Positions 35,901 through 44,830 of a stretch of 64,000 bases of DNA are shown in pieces; position 1 is the first letter of the stretch; each line of letters opens with the position of its first letter. A program made the position numbers and the translations under genes. The notes below the pieces were generated by a model that saw nothing but the letters and a program-made list of their open reading frames with translations, did no database searches and was not told the origin of the DNA. Origin of the DNA: Amycolatopsis sp. GM8 (lineage in GTDB: Bacteria; Actinomycetota; Actinomycetes; Mycobacteriales; Pseudonocardiaceae); the NCBI RefSeq assembly GCF_021653975.1, contig NZ_JAJKFK010000006.1:186001-250000 (forward strand), read 5' to 3'.

Positions 35901-37462
35901 CAGGCCGTCCGTTCGGTGCGCTCGTCCTGCCGCGCGAGGCGGGCCGCCACTCGCGGATGCGTGCCGGCCACGTGCAGGGCCGCGATGGTCTCGGCCCGGA
36001 TGATGCGACCCGGGGTGTACAGATCCTTGTCGTGCCAGAGCGGTGGTGACGGGTTGTCCCCGGAATCGAGCAGGTAGGAGCAGCCGCGCGCGGCCGCCTG
36101 CTCGATCGCCGGATCCGGCCGGACCGCCTTGGCGCGCAACAGGATCTGCACGGCGTACGCGGTCTCCTCACTGGTGCCGTCCCAGAATCCCCAGGAACCG
36201 TTGGCGTGCTGGGTGTCGAGCACCCACCGCACGGCTTTCCGTGCCGCAGCCGTGCTTTCGCCGTAGCTCGCGAGCGCCACGACGCAAGTCTCGGTCGCGT
36301 AGTACGGCGACGCATGCCACTTGTCGGTCCAGCTGCCGTCCTCGTGCTGCCTGCCGCACAGCCATTCCGTGAGGCCGACCATCGTGTCGGCGACGCGGCG
36401 GCCCCCGCCCGGGTCTGCCGCGAGCGCTTGCAGGACATGGGCGTTCGTCGTCACCGACGGGGTGCGCTCGTCTGGGAAGGTGGCGAAGTGCTCGTCCACC
36501 TGGTACTCCCAGAGGGAGTCCAGCGGGTAGGCCGCGCCGAGGTTCGCCAGCGCGTGCAGGGCCGTCGAGGTGTCGTCGGCGTCGGGCGGAAGGCCCGCGC
36601 CACCGGCCACGCCGGACTCGGTGAACGCCGCGCGCAGTCCCTCGACGAGCTCCGGCGGGACGGTGACGGGCAGGCCGATGTCGGTGAACGTGGTCAGCAC
36701 CCACGCGCGCTCGAACACATCGAGCGGCGCGGCGACCGGCACCGGGCCGCCGTGGCGTGCCTGCAGGTGTTCCAGGTACCGTACGCCGGGATGCGGATTT
36801 CCTTGTGCCGCTTCGGTTCCGAACCAGGCGGCGGTCGCGGCGGGGGAGCAGCCGACACCGTACCGCCCGGCCCGCACGAACGGCGCGCCCTGTGCCACCG
36901 GGCCGAGCATTTCCAAGGAGTGCCAGAGCTTTTCGGGCAGTGCGGCACCGTGCTCGACCGCTTCCCGAAGCTGTATCAGGATTTCCGGATACGTGCCGGA
37001 GGGACAGGATAGCCGTCGCCCGTAACGCCAGAAACCCAATCCTGGCAACGGTTTCGTCTCGAGTGCGGCGAGTTTGGTGTTGAGCTCGGCCACCAGCCAG
37101 GGAACCAGGATCTCGATGGCCACCGTGTCCGGCAGCGAGATCTCCGGTTCCAGCATCCGGGACAACGCGTGCAGTCCGCGGTGGACCGCTTGTCCCACTT
37201 GGGGATCCGCCGCCCTGGCCAGCTCGGCGAACAGCGCGTCGACCGCCGACAACGTCGGCAGCAGGGCGTATTCGCCCGGCCCGCCCCAGTTTCCGGCTGG
37301 TTCCTGTGCGCGAAGGAGGAAGCGAATTCTCCCTTCGTGGCCGGCCAGCCGGGGTGCCAGCGCGGCCACCCTGGCCGTTTCGTAGAGTGAGGGGGAGAAA
37401 TCCCCGAAGGAGTCCGCCGTCATTTCGGCGAGGAGTTGCTGAGCCTGATCCGCCAAATTCAT
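35900..37462 (-). CDS. Class II diterpene cyclase (DxDD type)
   Basis: 520 residues with a beta-gamma double alpha-barrel. The catalytic acid motif DADD (Asp294-Asp297) sits in GLPPDADDTSTALHALANLG. APLDVFERAWVL, DGSWTDKWHASPYYATETCV and NGSWGFWDGTSEETAYAVQILL are hallmark blocks of bacterial ent-copalyl-type cyclases such as PtmT2. It should protonate and fold GGPP to a bicyclic diphosphate without losing the diphosphate; stereochemistry cannot be predicted. There is no class I DDxxD domain. ATG 37462 begins where homology begins; the upstream frame extension is Arg/Ser-rich and unlikely. First gene of the terpenoid operon. Confidence 0.93.
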   Translation of the reverse strand: MNLADQAQQLLAEMTADSFGDFSPSLYETARVAALAPRLAGHEGRIRFLLRAQEPAGNWGGPGEYALLPTLSAVDALFAELARAADPQVGQAVHRGLHALSRMLEPEISLPDTVAIEILVPWLVAELNTKLAALETKPLPGLGFWRYGRRLSCPSGTYPEILIQLREAVEHGAALPEKLWHSLEMLGPVAQGAPFVRAGRYGVGCSPAATAAWFGTEAAQGNPHPGVRYLEHLQARHGGPVPVAAPLDVFERAWVLTTFTDIGLPVTVPPELVEGLRAAFTESGVAGGAGLPPDADDTSTALHALANLGAAYPLDSLWEYQVDEHFATFPDERTPSVTTNAHVLQALAADPGGGRRVADTMVGLTEWLCGRQHEDGSWTDKWHASPYYATETCVVALASYGESTAAARKAVRWVLDTQHANGSWGFWDGTSEETAYAVQILLRAKAVRPDPAIEQAAARGCSYLLDSGDNPSPPLWHDKDLYTPGRIIRAETIAALHVAGTHPRVAARLARQDERTERTA

Positions 37463-37499
37463 CTGAGTCCCCCGGAATCGCGGCGGCGAACATGTGACG

Positions 37500-37577
37500 A
37501 ACCCCGCCGCGGACTTGCGGCTGCTGTGACAGGGAGATACCCAAAGTATCACCACAAGCTGCCAATAAGGCGGGGTT
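37500..37577. promoter_or_regulatory. Nested dyad between the terpenoid operon and the PAC2 gene
   Basis: A perfect GATAC-CCAAA-GTATC palindrome (37536-37550) lies inside a larger dyad, AACCCCGCC (37500-37508) with GGCGGGGTT (37569-37577). It is 38-115 bp upstream of the diterpene cyclase start. A candidate operator; no dedicated regulator gene adjoins. Confidence 0.4.
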
Positions 37578-37706
37578 TCGTCCTACCGGCCCAGCGATTT
37601 GGTTCCGTCGGGGGGTTGCCTGGCCGCCGGCCGTCGCGGGATGAATCCGGCGCCCCAGTACGTTCATCCTCAAGAAGGACAGTTTCACGGCACGCAGGAG
37701 GCTAAG

Positions 37707-38615
37707 GTGTTCGATCCGGAGGAGCTCTACGAGGTGGACTCCGAGCTTCCCGAACTCACCGGCGCGGTGCTGCTGCATCAGCTCGACGGGTTCGTGGATG
37801 CCGGCATGGCGGGCAAGTCCGTCACCGAGCACCTCGAAACCCGCCTGGAACACACCGTCGTCGGCCGGTTCGACGTGGACCGCCTGGTCGACTACCGGGC
37901 CCGCCGCCCGATGATGACGTTCGCCTCGGACCACTGGGAGACCTACGACGCTCCAGAGTTGTCGCTGCGCCTGTTCCACGACGAGGCGGGCACGCCGTTC
38001 CTGCTGCTCACCGGTCCCGAGCCGGATCACGAGTGGGAGCGCTACGCGTCCGCGGTGCGGAGCCTCGTGGAACGGTGGCAGCTGCGGATGGTGGTGCACT
38101 TCCACGGGATCCCGATGGGCGCCCCGCACACCCGGCCGCTGGGCGTCACGGCGCACGCGACCCGCGCGGAACTGATCGGCGACTACCAGGCGGTGTTCAA
38201 CCGGCTGCAGGTGCCGGGCAGCGCGGCCTCGCTGGTGGAGCTGCGGCTCGGTGAGTCCGGCCACGACGCGGGCGGGTTCGCCGCGCACGTGCCGCATTAC
38301 CTCGCGCAGTCACGCTATCCCGCCGCGGGCCTGACCCTGCTGGGCTCGATTTCGCGGATGACCGGCCTGTCCATCCCGGACGAGGCGCTGGTCGAGTCGG
38401 CGCGCCGCACCGACGCCGAGATCGCGCGCCAGGTGGCGGAGTCGAGCGAGGTCGCCGAGGTGGTGGAGGCGCTGGAACGGCAGTACGACGCGTTCGTCGA
38501 CGCCATGGACAAGAAGAACCTGCTCGCCGAGGAGGTCACGCAGATGCCGACGGCCGAGGAGCTGGGCGCCGAGTTCGAGCGTTTCCTCGCCGAGCAACAG
38601 GAGCGTGGCGAGTAG
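37707..38615 (+). CDS. PAC2 family (proteasome assembly chaperone-like) protein
   Basis: 302 residues. LLHQLDGFVDAGMAGKSVTEHL, DVDRLVDYRARRPMMTF, LLLTGPEPDHEWERYASAV and VHFHGIPMGAPHTRPLGVTAHA match the actinobacterial PAC2 family. The C-terminus is a long helical coil (VAEVVEALERQYDAFVDAMD). Function in bacteria is unknown; in eukaryotes PAC2 helps assemble proteasomes, and actinobacteria have proteasomes. GTG 37707 is chosen for AGGAGG 5 nt upstream. Divergent from the terpenoid operon and likely unrelated to it. Confidence 0.88.
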   Translation: MFDPEELYEVDSELPELTGAVLLHQLDGFVDAGMAGKSVTEHLETRLEHTVVGRFDVDRLVDYRARRPMMTFASDHWETYDAPELSLRLFHDEAGTPFLLLTGPEPDHEWERYASAVRSLVERWQLRMVVHFHGIPMGAPHTRPLGVTAHATRAELIGDYQAVFNRLQVPGSAASLVELRLGESGHDAGGFAAHVPHYLAQSRYPAAGLTLLGSISRMTGLSIPDEALVESARRTDAEIARQVAESSEVAEVVEALERQYDAFVDAMDKKNLLAEEVTQMPTAEELGAEFERFLAEQQERGE

Positions 38616-38674
38616 CGAGCGTCGGACTCGGCGTCTCCGACGTCGGACTCGGCGTCTCGGGTGTCGGACTCGCG
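38616..38674. repeat. Dispersed repeat family A, copy 4 (reverse orientation)
   Basis: Three units that read GCGAGTCCGACACCC, CCGAGTCCGACGTCG and CCGAGTCCGACGCTC on the minus strand. It exactly fills the gap between convergent stops at 38615 and 38676. Confidence 0.75.
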
Positions 38675-38675
38675 G

Positions 38676-39761
38676 TCAGAGGCCCGTGCGCAGGGTGGTG
38701 ACCCGGTTGACCGACGCGGTGAAGTCGGCCTGGTCCAGCTGGCCGGACTGGACCGCGCTGACGAGAGCGTCGGACGCCGCGTCGCCCTGGGTGGCGTCGC
38801 GCGCCGAGCACAGGATGAGGTCCATACCGGCCGCGGCGGCCGACACCGCGCGCTGCCCCGTCGTGCCCTGCAGCGCACCGGCTTCCAGCGCGTCGGTGAT
38901 CGTCACGCCCGCGAAACCCAGCCGCTGCCGCAGTTCCTGCCGCACGACCGGGCCCGACAAGCCCGCCGGGTGGCTCGCGTCGAGCGCCGGGTACGTCGCC
39001 CACGACACCATCACGAGCTTGACCCCGGCGGAAAACGCCGCCGGGTAAGGCGCTTCGTCGACATCCCGCAGCGTCGGCAGCGGCACGTCGAGGGTCACCG
39101 GGGCGGCATCGGTGTTCTGGTCCCGGGTCGCCGAGCCGAGGCCGGGGAAGTGCTTGGCCGTCGCCGCCACCCCGGTCCGCTGCTGCGCGCCGATGAACGC
39201 CTGGCCCAGCCGCGCGGCCACCGCCGGGTCCTTGCTGTACGAGCGGCCGAAGTGGTCCAGGAAATCACCGTCGGCGCGGTACACGTCCAGCACCGGCGCG
39301 AGGTTGACGTTCATCCCGACACCGGCGAGGTTCTGCCCCGCGCCCGTACCGGCCTGGGTCGCGGCCGCGACCGGATCGGCCGCCTGCCCGACCTGCTTCT
39401 CCGACAGCGTGGGCTCGCCGGGCAGCCGCCGCACCTGGCCGCCTTCCTGGTCGGTCATCAGCAGCAGCGGCGCCTTGACCGGGCTCTGCGCGTTCGCGTC
39501 GTCGAGTTGCCGGATCACGGCGGAGATCTGGGCGGTGCCGGAGATGTTCTCCCCGAAGAAGATCACGCCGGCGGCCTCGCCGGCGCGGATGCGGTCGAGC
39601 AGGCTCTGCGGCGGCGTGAGCCCCGGGTACGAGTAGATGACGCGCTGACCGGCCTCCTGGCGCGGCGAAAGTCCTTGCGCGTGCGACGTTCCGCTCAGTG
39701 CGAACACCCCGCCCAGCGCGATGGCCAGCATGAGCTGCAGCGAACGGCCAGGAATTCGCAT
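38676..39761 (-). CDS. Secreted glycoside hydrolase family 3 (beta-N-acetylhexosaminidase-like)
   Basis: 361 residues. A signal peptide (SLQLMLAIALGGVFALSGTSHA) is followed by a single GH3 barrel: GVIFFGENISG, LMTDQEGGQVRRLPG, MNVNLAPVLDV, the acid/base loop AKHFPGLGSATRDQNTD, and the nucleophile Asp in VTITDALEAGAL. The KHFPG(x)nD/H pattern is that of NagZ-like N-acetylglucosaminidases, so it probably trims peptidoglycan-derived sugars outside the membrane. ATG 39761 start. Monocistronic. Confidence 0.92.
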   Translation of the reverse strand: MRIPGRSLQLMLAIALGGVFALSGTSHAQGLSPRQEAGQRVIYSYPGLTPPQSLLDRIRAGEAAGVIFFGENISGTAQISAVIRQLDDANAQSPVKAPLLLMTDQEGGQVRRLPGEPTLSEKQVGQAADPVAAATQAGTGAGQNLAGVGMNVNLAPVLDVYRADGDFLDHFGRSYSKDPAVAARLGQAFIGAQQRTGVAATAKHFPGLGSATRDQNTDAAPVTLDVPLPTLRDVDEAPYPAAFSAGVKLVMVSWATYPALDASHPAGLSGPVVRQELRQRLGFAGVTITDALEAGALQGTTGQRAVSAAAAGMDLILCSARDATQGDAASDALVSAVQSGQLDQADFTASVNRVTTLRTGL

Positions 39762-39786
39762 GGCACCCCCCGAAGATCGGCGGCCG

Positions 39787-41160
39787 TCACCTTACACCGG
39801 CGGTGTGACCGGCGCGAGCCCCGCGGTCCGGACCACTGCCCGCCCAGGTGCGACCGAACGAAGCGCGGGGCGAATGTCGTTGCCAGCCAAGGGAAGGAGC
39901 GCCGGTCTTGGCGAACGACACCCACGCACCACGGATTTTCCGGCCCAGTTCCGACATTTCGTCCCAATCGGCGCCACCCAGCATGGGCGCGGACATCCAG
40001 GAATCCCGGTCGCCCAGCAGGAACGGCAGCTCGATGCAGTGGCACGCGCCGAAGCCCGACGCGGGCGCCGCCCAGTCGAACCGGTAGGTGAACACCCGGC
40101 CGCCCGCGGCGGCGAGCGCGTCCGCGAACCGCCGCGACGGCGAGTCGAACATCCAGCGGGTGATAGCGGTCTTCGTCGCGGTCATCCCGGCGCGGCCGAA
40201 GGGAATCGCTTCGAGCTGGGCGATTCCGGGCTTGCCGTTGAGGAATGTGTTCATCTCCTCCTTGGCGGTGCCGACGATGACGTCGACCTCGCGGGCCCGG
40301 CGCACGGCGGTGGGCAGCCAGCCCGCGACCGTGGGCAGTGGATCGGTTTCCGCGACGGGACAGAAGGGCGGCACCGAGTACAGCCCGCCGGGCCCGGCCG
40401 CACGCACGAGTGTTTTCTCTTGCGCGGCAAGGATTTCCGCGATGCTCGCGGTACGCGGGTCGGTGCCGAGGGCGGCGGTGAACAGCCGGGCGACGCGGGC
40501 CGCGCGGGCCGGTTTCGCGATCTTCATCGCCATCGGCGTGCTCTGCAGGATCGCCCGGCGGAACAGCCCGTCCGCGGCGGGCGCGGCCATCAGGCAGGCG
40601 ATCGAATGCGCGCCCGCGGACTGCCCGAACACCGTGACCTGGTCCGGATCTCCGCCGAACGCGGCGATGTTGTCCCGCACCCAGCGCAGCGCGGCGATCT
40701 GGTCGAGCAGCCCCAGGTTGCCGGGAGAAACGCCGTCGAGCGTGAGGTAGCCCAGCGCGCCGAGCCGGTAGTTCACCCCGACGACCACGACGTCACCCTC
40801 GGCCGCGAGCCGCTGCCCGTCGTAGATGTCGAGCGAACCGGCGCCGGTGACGTACGAGCCGCCGGGCAGCCATACCAGCACCGGCCGCTTCCCATCGTCC
40901 GCGCCGGGGGTGACGATCGTCAGGTTCAGGCAGTCCTCACCCTGGCGCTCCACGCGGGGCAGGCCCATCACCGCACCGACGCGGGCCGGCGGCTGCGGGC
41001 TCATCTCGCCGTGCTCGGTCGCGTCGCGCACCCCGGCCCACGGCTCGGCGGGCTCCGGCGGCGCGAACCGGCCGGCGCGGGCGTAGGGGACGCCGCGGAA
41101 CACGGTCAGCCCGGACGGCATGGTCAGTCCGCGGAGCTCACCACTGCTGATCCTCACCAC
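39787..41160 (-). CDS. Type B carboxylesterase
   Basis: 457 residues. GVPYARAGRFAPPEPAEPW, EDCLNLTIVTPG, LVWLPGGSYVTGAGSLDIYDG (oxyanion hole), the nucleophile elbow VTVFGQSAGAHSIACLMAAP, and CHCIELPFLLG with the catalytic His near the end. No signal peptide, so it is cytoplasmic; it should cleave small esters. The last 40 residues are Arg/Gly-rich and poorly family-like, so the C-terminus may be slightly mis-read. Divergent from hmgA. Confidence 0.92.
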   Translation of the reverse strand: MVRISSGELRGLTMPSGLTVFRGVPYARAGRFAPPEPAEPWAGVRDATEHGEMSPQPPARVGAVMGLPRVERQGEDCLNLTIVTPGADDGKRPVLVWLPGGSYVTGAGSLDIYDGQRLAAEGDVVVVGVNYRLGALGYLTLDGVSPGNLGLLDQIAALRWVRDNIAAFGGDPDQVTVFGQSAGAHSIACLMAAPAADGLFRRAILQSTPMAMKIAKPARAARVARLFTAALGTDPRTASIAEILAAQEKTLVRAAGPGGLYSVPPFCPVAETDPLPTVAGWLPTAVRRAREVDVIVGTAKEEMNTFLNGKPGIAQLEAIPFGRAGMTATKTAITRWMFDSPSRRFADALAAAGGRVFTYRFDWAAPASGFGACHCIELPFLLGDRDSWMSAPMLGGADWDEMSELGRKIRGAWVSFAKTGAPSLGWQRHSPRASFGRTWAGSGPDRGARAGHTAGVR

Positions 41161-41224
41161 GTCAACACTCTAGATCGCCCCGGGTTGACCGGGCTGGCAC
41201 GCTGGACCGAGACGAGGAGGGGCG

Positions 41225-42535
41225 ATGACCGGCACGATCGAGACCCCGGCGGGGACGAAACTCGAGTATTCGTCGGGCTTCGGCAACGAACATCACAGCG
41301 AGGCCGTGCCGGGCGCCCTGCCCGCCGGGCGCAACTCGCCGCAGCGCGCGCCGCTCGGCCTGTACGCCGAGCAGCACAGCGCGACCGCGTTCACCGAACC
41401 TCGCGCGCACAACCGCCGCAGCTGGGTGTACCGGATCCGCCCGTCGGCCGCGCACCCGCCGTTCCGGCCGTACCACGGCGGGCTGCTGCGCAGCGCGCCG
41501 ATCGAGGACGGGGTGGCGGACCCGAACCGGCTGCGCTGGAACGCGCCGCCGCTGCCGGAGTCGCCGACCGATTTCGTCGACGGCCTGTACACGGTGGGCG
41601 CCAACGGAAACGTCCTGCAGCGCACCGGGATCGCCGTCCACTGGTACCTCGCCACGAAGTCGATGGAAGACCGCTACTTCGCCGACGCCGACGGCGAGCT
41701 GCTGCTCGTCCCGCAGCTGGGCGGGCTGCTGCTGGCCACCGAGTATGGCAGGCTGCGCGTGGACCCGGGTGAGGTCGCGGTGATCGGCCGCGGCGTGCGG
41801 TTCCGCGTCGCGCTGCTGGACGAGCAGGCCCGCGGGTACGTCTGCGAGAACTACGGCCAGGCGTTCACCCTGCCGGAGCTGGGGCCGATCGGGGCGAACG
41901 GGCTCGCCAACGCGCGTGACTTCCTGTACCCGGTTGCCGCGTTCGAGGACCGCGAGGAGCCGGTGCAGGTCGTGCAGAAGTTCGGTGGCCGCTTGTGGGC
42001 CGCGGACTACGATCACTCGCCGCTGGATGTCGTGGCGTGGCACGGAAATCACGCCGCGTACAAGTACGACACCGCGCGGTTCAACGTCATGGGCACGGTC
42101 AGCTTCGACCACCCGGACCCGTCGATCTACACTGTGCTGACCTCGCCGACGGACACCCCGGGCCAGGCGAACGCCGACTTCGTGATCTTCGCGCCGCGCT
42201 GGCTGGTCGGCGAGGACACCTTCCGGCCGCCCTGGTACCACCGCAACGTGATGAGCGAGTTCATGGGCCTGGTCAAGGGTGTCTACGACGCGAAGGCGGA
42301 GGGCTTCGTGCCGGGCGGGGCGAGCCTGCACAACATGTGGTCCGCGCACGGCCCGGACGCCGAGACGTTCGAGAAGGCCAGCGCGCAGGAGCTGGCGCCG
42401 CAGAAGATCGAGGACACGCTGGCCTTCATGTTCGAGACCCGCTGGCCCCTGGTCACCACGGAAGCCGCGCGTTCGGCCGCGCAGCCCCACTACGACGACG
42501 TATGGCGCGGCCTCCGCCGCACCTTCACCGGCTAG
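41225..42535 (+). CDS. hmgA: Homogentisate 1,2-dioxygenase
   Basis: 436 residues, the normal length. It has the family opening [57 protein letters not shown], and iron-site His/Glu residues in [20 protein letters not shown] and [15 protein letters not shown]. It opens the ring of homogentisate to maleylacetoacetate in tyrosine and phenylalanine breakdown. The next pathway genes are not adjacent. GAGGAGGGGCG precedes ATG 41225. Confidence 0.97.
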   Translation: MTGTIETPAGTKLEYSSGFGNEHHSEAVPGALPAGRNSPQRAPLGLYAEQHSATAFTEPRAHNRRSWVYRIRPSAAHPPFRPYHGGLLRSAPIEDGVADPNRLRWNAPPLPESPTDFVDGLYTVGANGNVLQRTGIAVHWYLATKSMEDRYFADADGELLLVPQLGGLLLATEYGRLRVDPGEVAVIGRGVRFRVALLDEQARGYVCENYGQAFTLPELGPIGANGLANARDFLYPVAAFEDREEPVQVVQKFGGRLWAADYDHSPLDVVAWHGNHAAYKYDTARFNVMGTVSFDHPDPSIYTVLTSPTDTPGQANADFVIFAPRWLVGEDTFRPPWYHRNVMSEFMGLVKGVYDAKAEGFVPGGASLHNMWSAHGPDAETFEKASAQELAPQKIEDTLAFMFETRWPLVTTEAARSAAQPHYDDVWRGLRRTFTG

Positions 42536-42540
42536 CCCCG

Positions 42541-42654
42541 GCGTGTTTGCCCCTCACGTCGGCGTGTTTGCTCGCGGCGTCGGTGAGTTTGCCGCTCCCG
42601 TCGCCGGGTTGCGCGCAGCGGGCCAACTCAGCGACGTGGCGGGCCAACACGGCG
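42541..42654. repeat. Dispersed repeat family B, copy 1
   Basis: GTGTTTGCCCCTCACGTCGG-type units followed by their reverse complements. The core hairpin pairs CGTCGGTGAGTTTGC (42578-42592) with GCCAACTCAGCGACG (42622-42636), 13 of 15 matching. Fills the gap between convergent hmgA and the AbiEi-like gene; likely bidirectional terminator. Confidence 0.7.
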
Positions 42655-43287
42655 TCAGATCTGCAGCAGGATGCGGTCCAGGGCACCGAGCCGGCGCTGG
42701 GCGCTGGCCAGGCTGTACAGGATGTGCGGGTCGGCCTTGTCGATCAGCGCGGTGATGCCCTCGTCGGCGAGGTCGGGGCGGCCACCGAGCTGGGGGTACG
42801 CCGCCAGGTCCAGCAGGGTCTGCTCGATCGTGGTCACCCAGCCGGCGCCGAGCGAGCAGGTGTACCGCTCGATCTTCAGCCGGCGCGCGTCCCGGCGGAC
42901 GAACGACACCGTGGCCGGGCGGTCGACCAGCCGCAGCGACGGGCGGTTGCGGGTGGTGGCGACGACCCCGACGCCCGGCGAGTCCTCGAAGGCGCCGTGC
43001 GCCTGCGCCGCCGACAGGCCCATCAGCGCGACCGAGCGCGGCCCGTCGTCCGCGGCGGCGATGCCCCACGCCGCCGCTTCGAGGTCCGGCTGCCAGCCCT
43101 GGCCGATCTTGTCGCTGGCCACGAGCGCGTAGTAGCCGGGCGTCAGCCGGTGCAGCACGCCGCCTGCGACCAGGCGGGCCAGCCCCGCGTGCACCGGTGC
43201 GCCGTCGTCGTCCTCCTGTGCGGGCACTACCCGGACCGCCCGGCGCAGGAGGGCGGGCAGCAGGTCAACCATCACTTCTCGTGCCAT
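42655..43287 (-). CDS. AbiEi-like (type IV antitoxin) family protein
   Basis: 210 residues. An N-terminal winged-helix-like segment (VHAGLARLVAGGVLHRLTPG then YYALV) and a C-terminal domain with SVALMGLSAAQAHGAF, VSFVRRDARRLKI and TTIEQTLLDLAAYPQLGGRP resemble AbiEi-type proteins, which repress their promoter and neutralise the nucleotidyltransferase toxin AbiEii. No AbiEii gene is adjacent, so this is an orphan, as is common in actinobacteria, and may be a plain regulator. ATG 43287 is chosen because GAGGG lies 8 nt upstream. Confidence 0.75.
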   Translation of the reverse strand: MAREVMVDLLPALLRRAVRVVPAQEDDDGAPVHAGLARLVAGGVLHRLTPGYYALVASDKIGQGWQPDLEAAAWGIAAADDGPRSVALMGLSAAQAHGAFEDSPGVGVVATTRNRPSLRLVDRPATVSFVRRDARRLKIERYTCSLGAGWVTTIEQTLLDLAAYPQLGGRPDLADEGITALIDKADPHILYSLASAQRRLGALDRILLQI

Positions 43288-43544
43288 GTCCATCACCCTC
43301 GGTTGAGGTTACGGACGGGCCGGCGACGCTGACAAGTCATCGGATGGACGAACTTGCCGTCACTTCCCGCTGTCACAGCACGGTTTTCGCCACCCACCAA
43401 GTCCACAGTGGAGCGATCGGGCGGCACGGGCCGGGTCCGCCTGCGGATCGGGATAGGGGCCTTTAGGCCCTAACCGGGAGCGGGCCCGAAACGCGATTCT
43501 CGACGGGGAGGGTGTGCCTGGAAGCGGAAGAGGGTGTTTCTGAG

Positions 43545-44321
43545 GTGGAGAAGACGGCGTACGAGCCCGGCACCCCGTGCTGGGTCGACCTGGCCACATC
43601 CGACGTCGAGGGGGCGTCGCGGTTCTACGCGGAGCTGTTCGGCTGGGAGGTGATCGACCAGGGCGAGCAGTACGGCGGGTACCGGATGGCCCAGCTGCGG
43701 GGCAAGGCGGTGGCGGGCATCGCGCCGCTGCCGCGGCCCGGCATGCCGCCGGCCTGGAACAACTACGTGTCGGTCACCGACGCCGACGTGACCACGAAGG
43801 CGGTCACCGCCGCCGGGGGACAGGTGCTGATGGAGCCCATGGAGGTTCCCGGCACGGGCCGGACGGCGATGTACGCCGACCCGGGCGGCGCCGCGTTCGG
43901 CGTGTGGCAGGCCGGTCCGTTCATCGGTGCCGCGCTGGTCGACGAGCCCGGCTCGCTGGACTGGAACGAGCTGGTCACCCGGCATCCGGACGCGGCGGCG
44001 AGCTTCTACCACGCGGTTTTCGGGTGGGACGCCAGCCGGCAGCCGATGGGCGACACCGAGTACACGATCTGGCAGATCGGCGAGGCGGGCGTGGCCGGCA
44101 TGTTCCCGATGGGCGACCAGTTCCCGGCCGACATGCCGCCGTTCTGGCTCCCGTACTTCGCGGTCTCCGACGCCGATGCCACCGCCGCGGCCACGTCGCG
44201 GCTCGGTGGCCGGGTGATGATGGAGCCGGCGGACATGGAGGTGGGCCGGTTCGCCGTGCTGGGCGACCCGGCCGGTGCGTCGTTCGGGGTGATCAGGCTG
44301 AACCCGACGGCCGCCCCTTGA
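43545..44321 (+). CDS. Two-domain VOC (glyoxalase-like) protein
   Basis: About 258 residues with two VOC half-barrels: PCWVDLATSDVEGASRFYAE then LFGWEV, and LDWNELVTRHPDAAASFYHA then VFGWDA. Each is followed by a typical PGRTAMYADPGGAAFGVWQ or RFAVLGDPAGASFGVI strand. This CFP-30/27-kDa antigen-like subgroup is common in actinobacteria; function unknown, and the metal ligands are not all conserved. The start is uncertain: GTG 43545 (AGAGGG 10 nt upstream) is used, GTG 43512 is possible. An ECF-like sigma gene starts 2 bp after its stop. Confidence 0.82.
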   Translation: MEKTAYEPGTPCWVDLATSDVEGASRFYAELFGWEVIDQGEQYGGYRMAQLRGKAVAGIAPLPRPGMPPAWNNYVSVTDADVTTKAVTAAGGQVLMEPMEVPGTGRTAMYADPGGAAFGVWQAGPFIGAALVDEPGSLDWNELVTRHPDAAASFYHAVFGWDASRQPMGDTEYTIWQIGEAGVAGMFPMGDQFPADMPPFWLPYFAVSDADATAAATSRLGGRVMMEPADMEVGRFAVLGDPAGASFGVIRLNPTAAP

Positions 44322-44323
44322 CC

Positions 44324-44830
44324 GTGAGTGATGAGTCGAGGGGTGACGCGGTGGCGGCGGCGCCGCAGGCCGAGTCCCGGCTGGACCGGATCGCGCGTGA
44401 CGCCGCCACCGGCGACCCCGAGCTCGTCGCCAGGCTGCTGGCGGAGATCGCGCCGCTGCTCGTCCGGTACTGCCGGGCGCGGCTGGGGCGGCGCGGCACC
44501 TCGTACCGGGAGGCCGACGAGGTCGCCGCGGACGCCGGGCGCGCGGTGCTCGCGGCCGTGCCCGGCTATCACGGCGGCCCGTTCCTGCGGCTGCTGTACG
44601 ACGTCCTGACCCGGACGGTCGAGGAGCTCGCACCGAGCGGGCTGCCGGCGACCGGGTCCGATCTCACCGGGCTGCTGCCGACGCTGCCCCCGCTGGACCG
44701 GGACATCGTGCTGCTGCGCGTGGCCACCGGGCTGTCGGCCGACGAGACCGCGTCGGTGCTCGGGCTCAGTCTCGGGCAGGTGCGGGTGGCGCAGCACCGC
44801 GCGCTGAGCAAGCTGCGCGCGATGCTGTGA
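44324..44830 (+). CDS. ECF-like sigma-70 family protein
   Basis: 168 residues. A divergent sigma region 2 (VARLLAEIAPLLVRYCRARL ... YREADEVAADAGRAVLAAVP) and a clear region 4: LPPLDRDIVLLRVATGLSAD then ETASVLGLSLGQVRVAQHRA LSKLRAML. GTG 44324 lies 2 bp after the VOC gene, so the two are co-transcribed. No anti-sigma gene is adjacent, which makes the mode of control unclear; a link with the VOC protein as a ligand sensor is a guess. Confidence 0.82.
   Translation: MSDESRGDAVAAAPQAESRLDRIARDAATGDPELVARLLAEIAPLLVRYCRARLGRRGTSYREADEVAADAGRAVLAAVPGYHGGPFLRLLYDVLTRTVEELAPSGLPATGSDLTGLLPTLPPLDRDIVLLRVATGLSADETASVLGLSLGQVRVAQHRALSKLRAML

Noticed and set aside
35901..36438. Long frame that fuses the UbiA and P450 region into 886 codons
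   Set aside because: It is an overlapping shadow; only its 3' 301 codons match UbiA, starting at ATG 34683, and the rest is out of frame with the P450 and cyclase.
39787..39977. Frameshift near the carboxylesterase C-terminus
   Set aside because: The tail is unusual, but the catalytic His lies before it and no shifted frame gives clear homology.
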